Shown here: positions 31,660 to 40,715 of the stretch, piece after piece
Layout: the number at the start of each line of letters is the position of its first letter
Position numbering within the stretch: the stretch's first letter is position 1
Assembly: GCA_029204225.1 (NCBI GenBank)
Contig: CM055097.1
Location: forward strand, 49,606,600 to 49,670,599
Direction of reading: 5' to 3'
DNA: 64,000 nt
From: Diphasiastrum complanatum
Taxonomy: Eukaryota > Streptophyta > Lycopodiopsida > Lycopodiales > Lycopodiaceae
Translations under genes and position numbers: made by a program
The notes under the pieces: model-generated
The model's input: only the letters and a program-made list of their open reading frames with translations
Databases searched by the model: none
Told to the model about the DNA's origin: nothing

Positions 31660-34600
31660 TAATGTGGATCCTGAAAAACTTTGATCTTCAGATTTAGCAT
31701 ATTATTAAATCTTAGATGGTGCTCCTTGGATAGTGCTTTTGTGAAGTAGTCTACTACCATAAAATCTAACCTGCAGTAAACCAATGACACTTTCTTGTTT
31801 TGCACTTTCTCTCTAAGGTAATGATACCTGATTTCGATATGCTTGCTCCAAGAATGAAATTTCAGAGTTAGAGATAGTGCAATTGTGCTTCGATTATCAC
31901 AATAGATATTCACTGGATGTGGATGAGCAAGATCGATATCCGCAAGCAAGTTCCTTACCCAAATTGGCTCCTTGTTAGCATTTTTGGCAGCTATGTATTC
32001 CGATTCTATTGATGATAATGCAACTGAGGTCTGTTTTTGGCTGTTCTATGAGATTCGGTCTTGATTGATGGGCCTTGATTCAAGAACACAGATCCAGAAG
32101 TCGATCTTCTGGTGTCGATATCTCTGCCCAATCTGCATCTGTGTATCCTTCGAGAATATTGGCAGAGTGGCTGTTTCCATAACAGATGCTGTGATCCTTT
32201 GTGGCTTGGACATACTTCATGACCTTCATGAGAACCTTCTAATGTGTTGGCCCTGGATTTGATAGGAATTGGTGGAGAGAGCTAATCAAGTATGCAAGGT
32301 CAGGTCAAGCATTGCATACATTAGTGAGCCGATGATAGAGTGAAACAGATACTACTTCATTTTTTTCTTTTCTGTCTCAGTTTGAGGACATTTCTCCTTT
32401 GATAGCCTCAGACCAGCGTCGAGTGGAAAGTAGCTTGATTTGCAGTTGGTCATTCCATATTTGTCCAACACGTTGGTGAGATATCGTTGTTGACTGATGA
32501 AAAGTTGTATGCTGGATCAAATTCATTAAATCTGAATTCCAAGATAGTAATGGACAGTCATCTTGTATTCCTGTGAGAGCATGCATTTGGTGTCCTTCAA
32601 CAAATTCAGAGTGTTACTAAACAGTAATGTATCATCTACATAAAGAGTGATGATTATGAAGGAATCCGATACAAGCTTGAAATAGACATTCAAGTCTACC
32701 GAGTTTGGAATAAAACCATTCTCGATTAGAAATGTATCAATTTCTTAGAACCAGGCTCTTGGTGACTGTTTCAAACCATATAGAGCCTTGTGGATTTTGC
32801 ACACTAGGTCCTCCTTACCCTTCAATTCGTATCCCTCTAGATGCGACATATAAATCTCCCATCCATTTGGTGGACTCCAAGATATGTTGCAGCTGCATAG
32901 GAGAGTAGTAATTGAATTGAAGCATGTTTCACAATAGGTTTGACAGTCTCAGAATAATCCAGATCTGAAATATGGCCTTTGGTGACCAGCCTAGCCTTGT
33001 ATCGATTTAATCTTCCTTCAACATCATACTTCACTTTGAATATCCATTTGCATGGAATCGGATTTCGATCCTGTGGTAGCTCAGTTACAGTCTGTTGGAT
33101 TTCAATGCCCAAGCCCAAATCATTTGGTAATGAGCATCTTGAAAAATCTGTATATACTTATTCTTGGAAAACACAAAAAATTATGAAGGCTCGAATTTCC
33201 AACAAAGGATCGACAAATTAGGGATCAAATTTTTTTGACCCAAGCATATTTTTGACCCAATGTCATTCTTGTCAAAGAGAGATTTTTTGACCTTAGATCG
33301 GATCAGATTGGATCGGGTCTAATTTTTTTGGACGTCTTCGACCCTAGATCGGATCGGATTGGGTCTAATAAATTCGACCCTTGTAAAAATCTGACCCTTT
33401 GTATAAATCCGATCCAGTGTATAAATTTTGACCCTTTGTAAAATTTCGACCCTTTCTATTGTCAACTCGGAAATCTGACCCATGTCACGACGTTGACAGG
33501 CCGTCTACTTCTGTACATAATTCTCTGACAAAAATGATGGCTACCTACTGGAGGACAAGCGTAGCTAATCAAGTAGATTAATGTCAGCTTTCAATGTACT
33601 AATCATCTAATTTCCAATCATCAAGGAAGATCTGCATTGCAGTCAACACATTGATCAGGCTGTCATCCTGCAGGCATTTTGTTGTAAATATCTAAGTTCA
33701 ATTTTCAATTTAGAGAATTAGTTAGCTGTCATTGAACTCAATTGAAGAGTGTTTGCACCCAGCTTCAAGCATTGTACTCAATTTTGATTATTATCAGAGT
33801 GCAGTTTTGTTCCACTACTATTTTGTTTCATTTTGTGCATTGTAATATCTGATTCATCTTGAACTCATCTTTACAAGTAACTGTCGTATTTCCGATCCAC
33901 CAACTGCTCACCACTTTCTCTGCAAGTATTAATTTTCTCAGATTTCCTACGCAGTCCATGTTTGATTCTTAATCAGAGAATCAAATTCTGTTTCCATTGC
34001 AACTTTCCATTGATCAACATCAGGTGTTGACATTGCCTCTGAAATAGTGTTTGTTTCTTGCACAAAGTAGTAGGCTGGATCATCCATAAGTCGGGATGGA
34101 GGCTTTTTAAATTGGTTTGATCTTCTGGGCTGAACTTCAATCCTTTGATGTGATTTGATCCGTTGAGGTTTTGACTCATTTTTTGAATCAGTATCAATTT
34201 TCTGTTGCTCAATCCTGGAGTTGTTTTCGATACATGGATTTTCTCGAGCTTTTCCCTTGTGGTCGAAAAATTGGTCTTCCACAAAAATGACGTCTCTACT
34301 GGTGAATGCTTTATGGGTGTCCAGATTGTAGAGCTTGTATGCCTTATAATCTGGGGAGTAGCCAATGAAAATCGATTTGTTTCTTGTGTCATCTAGCTTC
34401 TTTTTTAGATCAGCAAGAATTTGAGCGTAAGCTTTGCATCCAAACACTCGAATATTTGAGTAATGTTTTCGATCCTGTCCATATTTCATAAGCCATTCAG
34501 GCCCTTTGCGATGGATTGATCCTGTAAATAGGTAGCAATTGTGACAGATTCTGTCCAAAATTTCTTTGGTAGAGAGTCACGAGCCAACATGCTCTTGGGA

Positions 34601-35170
34601 ATTTCAACAAGTGTCCTATTATTCCTTTTTGCTACACCATTGGACTAAGGTGACTAGCTCGTTGTATATTGTTGATGTATTCTGTTTGTCTTGCAGAACT
34701 CCTTGAATTTGGTGAAGTTGAATTCTCTCCCTCCATCAGTATGTAGAGCCTTGATTTTCCTCTGGATCTAGGTCTAATTTTTAGCAGATGCCTTAAACTG
34801 TTTGAAGAACTTGAATGCCTTGGATTTGTTCTTCAGAAAATAGGTGACAACTCTTCGAGAAATCTCATCGATGAATGTTTGAAAATAGAGGGCTCTCCCT
34901 GTGAAAGCAGTCTGCATCGGGGCACAAATGTCACTGTGCACAAGATCTAGCAAATCTCTAGAAGTATGAATTGAATAAAAAATGAATGGACTTCTAGAAT
35001 GTTTATTGATAATACAGCTTTCACAAGAAGAATTCGATTTGCAAATAGAAGGAAGATCTTGTACTAAATTCTGATTTGACATTTGAATACTATTGAAATT
35101 TAAATGGCCTAATCTGAAATGCCACAACATATCGGTTGATTCAGAAGTAGAAGTGTGAAGAGCGATCAAC
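31660..35170 (-). pseudogene. copia pol pseudogene, minus strand, split by a solo LTR
   Basis: Read from 35170 downward: GAG-pre-integrase zinc motif (LWHFRLGHLN...CESCIINKHSRSPF), integrase start (LVHSDICAPM), the block IRVFGCKAYAQI and IFIGYSPDYKAYKLY (about 34460-34340), RT entry KNQTW at about 33960. There the 859-bp LTR interrupts it, and it resumes at 33092 with ELPQDRNPIPCKWIFKVKYD. It continues with an intact YVDD at about 32640, LGIQI, RYLTNVLDKYG, and RNase H (SSIESEYIAAKNA, IYCDNRSTIALS, SKHIEIRYHYLREKV, to 31659). Frameshifts and stops are scattered. The gag is missing on this strand; a family-matched gag lies inverted at 30640-31158. Confidence 0.85.
33093..33951 (+). mobile_element. 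solo LTR inserted in copia RT
   Basis: The 859-bp LTR starts TGTTGGATTTC, the same as the LTR of the element it interrupts, but points the other way. It is flanked by the 5-bp target duplication CAGTC (33088-33092 and 33952-33956). Removing the LTR and one repeat restores the Thr-Trp-Thr-Val RT reading across the site. The right end reads CCTACG rather than the usual ACGACA, so it has lost its last bases or mutated. No internal region is present, which fits LTR-LTR recombination. Confidence 0.88.
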
Positions 35171-35453
35171 CAATTCCCTAGTGTAGCTGGTTGCTAGGAA
35201 GAGTTACATAGCCTAAGAAGCTTATAGTCGAGTTACCATCTACATAGAAGCCACTACCAGTCTTTGTTTCAAACACTTGATGTGCATGCAAGGAGAGATA
35301 AATTTTTAAGAAGAAGAAGAAGTAGTAGTAGTGGTAGTTGTAGATTGTGTTTCATCAATTATGGAGAGTGAGCCACTGAATTGTTGATGGCGGCTTGAGA
35401 TAATCCGGATTGATCTTCAAAGTTTGTATACTCTGGAGTATGTGTAGTGTATG
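35171..35453 (-). other. copia flank with trinucleotide run
   Basis: Degenerate minus-strand copia sequence (FYVDGNSTISFLGYV can be read near 35240) and an (AAG/TAG)n-type run near 35310-35340. It is cut at 35453 by the gag-pro element. Confidence 0.45.
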
Positions 35454-36370
35454 TGTTGTAAAGCTGACTCGGGTGCACCCAGCGTGCCCTGTAAGACTCA
35501 AAGGGATGACACTCTCTAAGGTCCCAGAGCAAGTTAGAACGTCAAGGACTGAGCCTCCGACCTGTGGTGAGCCAGTCAAGTAGTCACAAGTCATGAGCTA
35601 GCTCTGGAGCTCGAGTCATGGCCTAGTCAGGAAAGCAAGTTGATTCGGCCGCCGGGACGGCTCTCGGGACCCATGTCCAGGAGCCAGACTGATTCTGCCA
35701 GGCTTGCCAGGCTTAATCAGCAAAATAAAAACTAAGTCCCAAAAAGCATGCTTTACCAGAAAGCACTATGTTTCAGAACAGAGGGGGTGTGCCGAATCAC
35801 AACAGAACTATAGGGGGAGTCCGACAGACAAACTTGGGCAGCTCAACCAGCGCCAGGAATCCAGTCGCCAGGTCTCAGCTCCCTCTACCAGCACGAGCCA
35901 GACACAATGCCCAACACGTGTTGGTGGCCCCGAGACCGGTCAGTCTATGTATGAATGTAACCTCTTCCAAATCTAATAAAGTTGATCCTTGGGGATGATT
36001 ACCATTTCGGTTTCGCCTCCGGGACTGGTCCAAGTGGAAGGACCCTTACTACAACCTTTTTGCGTCGCTATTGCCTAAGGGTCCCTGTCATCGACATGGG
36101 GCTTGCCGCTATGCCAGTTGGTCAGTTTGGCGACCACTATGCCTTGGGTTTCATGTGTGGCTTGTCTTTGCCTTTGGTTACCTTTTGGGGACGGATTTTG
36201 AGTTGGCTTTCGGGTTGGTTGGGATTCCAGTTTTCTTAAGTCTGAATGGTTAAGCTTGTTACGTTTCTGAGTTGGCTTTTACGTAAGTGCATGATGGATG
36301 AATGTTAGACTTAAGCGCGTGTTGGGAAAACCGCTCAAGTCCCAGCGCCCTTTGAGACGTCGGCGCAACA
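35454..36370 (+). repeat. 5' LTR of gag-pro element
   Basis: TG...CA ends, 917 bp, paired with 39797-40715. AATAAA occurs near 35968 and TCTAATAAAG is kept in both copies. Confidence 0.92.
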
Positions 36371-36372
36371 TG

Positions 36373-36385
36373 TGGTATTAGAGCC
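36373..36385 (+). other. primer-binding site of gag-pro element
   Basis: TGGTATTAGAGCC, two bases after the 5' LTR; one C-to-T difference from the standard Met-tRNAi site. Confidence 0.75.
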
Positions 36386-37201
36386 GACTAGCCGATCAAC
36401 TACGCAAGTCTCACAGGGATGGCCACATTTTGGGATTTGTCAGGACAACCGTTGCGCAAGGTGCTGCCCACAGTGTAAGCACGGGTGCGCCCACAGTCAG
36501 GGTGGTCGACAGAATGGGGGACTTGATGAGTCAAAGTGCTGCCCTCGAGGTGTAAGCACGGTCAGTTTTCGCGGTTCGGGCCTGGCGCCGTCTGCACGTA
36601 GGACAGATGAGGCAATGTGCTATCATTAGGTTGGTGAAAGCACGGTCTGTGCCTTGTGGGGTGCGGGGTGACATATTCGAACTGTACGGGTTAACCATTG
36701 ATACAGAGATGCTGCTCGAATTCGGATGTAAAGCACAGGTGGTTAGGTGCCGGTGCGGGATTGCTGCCGATCGTTTAGCTATAAGGGCTATCGACCAAAA
36801 AGTGGTGGAGCGTGACTGAGGCAATGTGCTGCTTAATGGTGAAAGCACAGATGGTTGGATGGATGTTTCCCCATGGGCTAATTCTGTGATAGATTTGTGT
36901 GAGCGCGGCTAGGCAAAGGTCCTACGTCCGGTCTCAGGGGGGTTTGTGGCTTGAGAGGGATCCTCTGTGTTTGCTTGGTTGGTATGTTCCGTTTGTTGTG
37001 TGCTTGCTTGGACACAAATGACCTGGTTCCTACTTGGCTCTCAGGTGATGTGGCGTGCTAAGTTTGAGGAGGAGATATTTTCATTGAAACTGATTTAATA
37101 AAGAAGAAAAGAGAGCTGTGGGGCTCGGTCGACAGAAGGGAGAGTTTCAAATATAAAAAAGATTGAGGTGATAATCTGTTGGAAGTACTCCTCTGACTAT
37201 A
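36386..37201 (+). other. leader of gag-pro element
   Basis: Non-coding leader. It contains a repeated motif of the type GGCAATGTGCT...GGTGAAAGCACGG (about 36615, 36820 and related copies near 36450 and 36535), so it may be a structured packaging region. No gene is seen. Confidence 0.5.
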
Positions 37202-39415
37202 ATGGAGGACCATCTTGAAGAGTTACGAGCATTGACGGACGGAGAAGAGCTGGCTCGAGAATACAGCTCTCGCATGCATCGAGATGGCACCAGGTCCAAG
37301 TCGAGAAAGAAAGAGTGTATGCACTCCACAGTGGCGCCTCTCCAAGAAGAGATGGGTGGCCCTTCTGAACCTACACCAAGAGATGAACCCTTGCCAGAGG
37401 CGCAACATGACCTCTTTGAAGTGAAGATGCGGCAATACTTATCAAGCGCAATGACGGCTATGCTTAGCGAGGTGAAGAAGGACAGAGAAACAGAAAGGAA
37501 AGAATGGCAAACATCCTTGCGAACCATGAACCTTACTCAATTTAACCTTGCTAGAGAAATGAGAGACGGGCTAACACAGCTCGAAGCCAGGTTTGAAGAG
37601 TTGGAAGCAACTAGGGGGAATGCAGTGGCGCCTCCTCCACAGATACCAAGAGAACCACGAGCGCGAAACACGGAAGGCCCAAGGAAGACTGCCAAAGTGA
37701 AAGCACCACCTACTTTCAAAGGAGAGCGTGACATTCGAGTTGTGGAAGATTGGTTGTTTCACATGGACCATTACTTCCGTCTGATGGACACTCCTGAGGA
37801 AGAAAGAACTGACTTGGCATTAGCATATTTTGAGGGCTACACTACAAACTGGTATCGAATGGCAGGAATGCATTTTCAGACATGGGTCGCATTCAAAGCC
37901 GCGTTACGAGAGGAGTTCATACCGAAGGATTCACACATGAGATTGAGGACAGAATTATCGGGGCTCAAACAGAAAGGGTCATTGCGAGAGTACCTCAATA
38001 AATTCAGACAGAGTGTATGGGTTATTGAAGATATGTCCGAGGCGGACAAAACTCACTACCTATTGTCTGGAATGCAATCTTGGACCCGACGTGCTATAGA
38101 CATCTACATGCCCCATGATTTCAATTCAACTATTCGAGCGGCTGAAATGGTTTGTGATTATGAGAGCACATTGGCACCAGCTGCTCCCGCAACCTCAACA
38201 AGAGTATTTAGTGGATCCAGACCGAGTCCGAACTTCTTTTCAAGGGGGGACTCAGCTCCAAATGGCAACCAAGCCTCGAGTAGCGTGAACAAATTCCCAA
38301 CAAAAATAGAGTTTGGCAACCAAGGCAACAATGGAGGGAACATGTTCCAGAGAAGAAACAATGTTGGACCTTCAGCTAGTCACAGCAACAGCTCACCAAC
38401 AGTGGGCAGTTCCATGCGTTGCTTCAACTGTCATCAGCAAGGTCACTCTTGGAGGTCATGCCCCAAACCATTGAATAAGCAAATCATGGCTGCCATTGAA
38501 GGATTTGATAGGATGGAGAGAGAGGCATTTGATCAAGAAGATGGTGAACAAGATGACGAAGAGGACCAAGAAACGGATTTGACGGAGTCTGACCTGAATG
38601 CCTTACAACAGATAGGGGCACTTGCGGCGTATCGTGAACATCTTATGGCGACTCCTGCGAGAGGATCCAAGTTATTGTACCTGAAAGGCTATATTCAAGG
38701 CAGGATCATTTACTTCATGGTATACCTGGGGGCGTCACATAACTACTTGTCAGAAAAACTGACAGGGGAATTGGACATCCAATGTGAAGAAAATGTGACT
38801 CCTATTTGTGTGGAGACCGCGAAAGGTACAATGACCACTTGTAGATTGGCAACCAACTTACCAATTCCTCTGGGAGCCTGGAAGAATCGACTAACGTTCA
38901 CAATCTTGAAGATGGATGTCTTCGACGCTATTTTGGGATTAAGCTGGTTTAACGAACATGTGGTGGCCTTCTTGGCAAAAGGGGTTAACCTTGTGTTATT
39001 ATATAATGGCAGGAGACCTTGTGTCATCAGAGCTGTGCCAGGGGACCAACTAGAAAAGAATGACACAAATGAACCTGAGCCAACCATTCCTCCCAATCTC
39101 ATTCACCTCTTTAACGAAGGACAACCAACAGTAACAAACCAGCTGACATGGGAACAAATGGAGCCAACATTGCCTATAGTCTCTACATCAAAGGTGAATT
39201 CAAGTGTCGATGCAGAGCTCAAGGAGCTCACCTTGTGTGACCAAGCGAAAGCTCACTTCTTTAACGAAGGACATCCAACAGTGACAAACCAGCTGACGCG
39301 AGGTCAAATGGAGCCAACATTGCCTGCAGTTTCTACATCAGAGGTGAGTCTAAGTGCCGATGCAGAGCTCAAGGAGCTCAACCTGGACGACCAAACGAAA
39401 TATCTAGAGTCCTAG
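37202..39415 (+). CDS. retrotransposon gag-protease polyprotein, 737 aa, protease active site lost
   Basis: Gag would assemble particles and bind element RNA. The ORF is uninterrupted for 737 codons. Residues about 75-145 are charged and helix-prone; TAKVKAPPTFKGERDIRVV and the WLFHMDHYFRLMD to EFIPKDSHMRLRTELSGLK region form the Ty3-type gag core. The zinc knuckle CFNCHQQGHSWRSCP lies at residues about 404-418. A retropepsin fold follows (YFMVYLGASHNYLSEKL; later DVFDAILGLSWF), but the catalytic D-S/T-G is replaced by Y-L-G, so it should not cleave. The last 100 residues repeat a unit of about 49 residues twice (FNEGQPTVTNQLT / FNEGHPTVTNQLT). No pol follows. The intact frame beside decayed neighbours suggests recent activity or selection on gag. 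Confidence 0.9.
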   Translation: MEDHLEELRALTDGEELAREYSSRMHRDGTRSKSRKKECMHSTVAPLQEEMGGPSEPTPRDEPLPEAQHDLFEVKMRQYLSSAMTAMLSEVKKDRETERKEWQTSLRTMNLTQFNLAREMRDGLTQLEARFEELEATRGNAVAPPPQIPREPRARNTEGPRKTAKVKAPPTFKGERDIRVVEDWLFHMDHYFRLMDTPEEERTDLALAYFEGYTTNWYRMAGMHFQTWVAFKAALREEFIPKDSHMRLRTELSGLKQKGSLREYLNKFRQSVWVIEDMSEADKTHYLLSGMQSWTRRAIDIYMPHDFNSTIRAAEMVCDYESTLAPAAPATSTRVFSGSRPSPNFFSRGDSAPNGNQASSSVNKFPTKIEFGNQGNNGGNMFQRRNNVGPSASHSNSSPTVGSSMRCFNCHQQGHSWRSCPKPLNKQIMAAIEGFDRMEREAFDQEDGEQDDEEDQETDLTESDLNALQQIGALAAYREHLMATPARGSKLLYLKGYIQGRIIYFMVYLGASHNYLSEKLTGELDIQCEENVTPICVETAKGTMTTCRLATNLPIPLGAWKNRLTFTILKMDVFDAILGLSWFNEHVVAFLAKGVNLVLLYNGRRPCVIRAVPGDQLEKNDTNEPEPTIPPNLIHLFNEGQPTVTNQLTWEQMEPTLPIVSTSKVNSSVDAELKELTLCDQAKAHFFNEGHPTVTNQLTRGQMEPTLPAVSTSEVSLSADAELKELNLDDQTKYLES

Positions 39416-39796
39416 GGGACTCATCAAGACGTGCGACGAAAACGACATATATGAGGCGACATATCTGAGGCTTAAGGGAGCCGTAAGTACCTTTTTCTTT
39501 CATGTGAATAAAGTAAGCCACATTTCTCATCGAGGAGTGAGCTTCAGTCTAATGTCTAAGTGCAGTAGCTTTACACAGGTTTTACGTAAGTGAACTAGAT
39601 CCACACTTTTCCTCTGATGGGTGCAAAACACAATATCATTACTTCTCTTTACAGTTGGTTTCCTTTGGCGGGTGAATCAAGCCCGTGCCCTTGTATATGT
39701 GACTAAAGTCTGGCCGGTGAATTAAGCCCGTGCCATGAGTCTTAGGTTCTAGTTTGCCCCTGATGAGGACATCAGCTTTCTCAAACGAGGGGAGGA

Positions 39797-40715
39797 TGTT
39801 GTAAAGCTGACTCAGGTGCACCCAGCGTGCCCTGTAAGACTCAAAGGGGTGACACTCTCTAAGGTCCCAGAGCAAGTTAGAACGTCAAGGACTGAGCCTC
39901 TGACCTGTGGTGAGCTAGTCAAGTAGTCACAAGTCATGAGCTAGCTCTGGAGCTCGAGTCATGGCCTAGTTAGGAAAGCAAGTTGATTCGGCCGCCGGGA
40001 CGGCTCCCGGGACCCATGTCCGGGAGCCAGACTGATTCTGCCAGGCTTGCCAGGCTTAATCAGCAAAATAAAAACTAAGTCCCAAAAAGCGTGCTTTACC
40101 AAAAAGCACTATGTTTCAGAACAGAGGGGGTGTGCCGAATCACAGCAAAACTATAGGGGGAGTCCGACAGACAGAAACTTGGGCAGCTCAACCAGCGCCA
40201 GGAATCCAGTCACCAGGTCTCAGCTCCCTCTACCAGCACGAGCCAGGCACAATGCCCAGCACGTGTTGGTGGCCCCGAGACCGGTCAGTCTATGTATGAA
40301 TTTAACCTCTTCCAAATCTAATAAAGTTGATCCTTGGGGATGATTACCATTTCGGTTTCGCCTCCAGGATTGGTCCAAGTGGAAGGACCCTTACTACAAC
40401 CTTTTTGCGTCGCTGGCGCCTAAGGGTCCCTGTCATCGACATGGGGCTTGCCGCTATGCCAGTTGGTCAGTTTGGCAACCACTATGCCTTGGGTTTCATG
40501 TGTGGCTTGTCTTTGCCTTTGGTTACCTTTTGGGGACGGATTCTGAGTTGGCTTTCGGGTTGGTTGGGATTCCAGCTTTCTTAAGTCTGAATGGTTAAGC
40601 TTGTTACATTTTTGAGTTGGCTTTTACGTAAGTGCATGATGGATGAATGTTAGACTTAAGCGCGTGTTGGGGAAACCGCTCAAGTCCCAGCACCCTTTGA
40701 GGCGCCGGCGCAACA
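39797..40715 (+). repeat. 3' LTR of gag-pro element
   Basis: 919 bp, preceded by a polypurine tract, paired with the 5' LTR at 35454; differences include a 2-bp indel and many C/T and G/A changes. Confidence 0.92.

Larger units (their letters stand above)
35454..40715 (+). mobile_element. 5.3 kb LTR element encoding only gag-protease
   Basis: LTRs 35454-36370 (917 bp) and 39797-40715 (919 bp) both run TGTTGTAAAGC...GCGCAACA. By eye they differ at about 30 positions (roughly 97% identity), mostly transitions. A primer site TGGTATTAGAGCC starts at 36373 and the purine tract ACGAGGGGAGGA precedes the 3' LTR. Flanks GTATG (35449-35453) and ATATG (40716-40720) fit a 5-bp target duplication with one change. 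The only long ORF is gag-protease; RT, RNase H and integrase are absent, so enzymes would have to come from another element. Gag type and layout suggest Ty3-gypsy. Confidence 0.9.

Noticed and set aside
37147-39102. Minus-strand ORFs opposite the gag-pro frame (up to 126 codons)
   Set aside because: Shadows of the real plus-strand frame; no homology or promoter seen.
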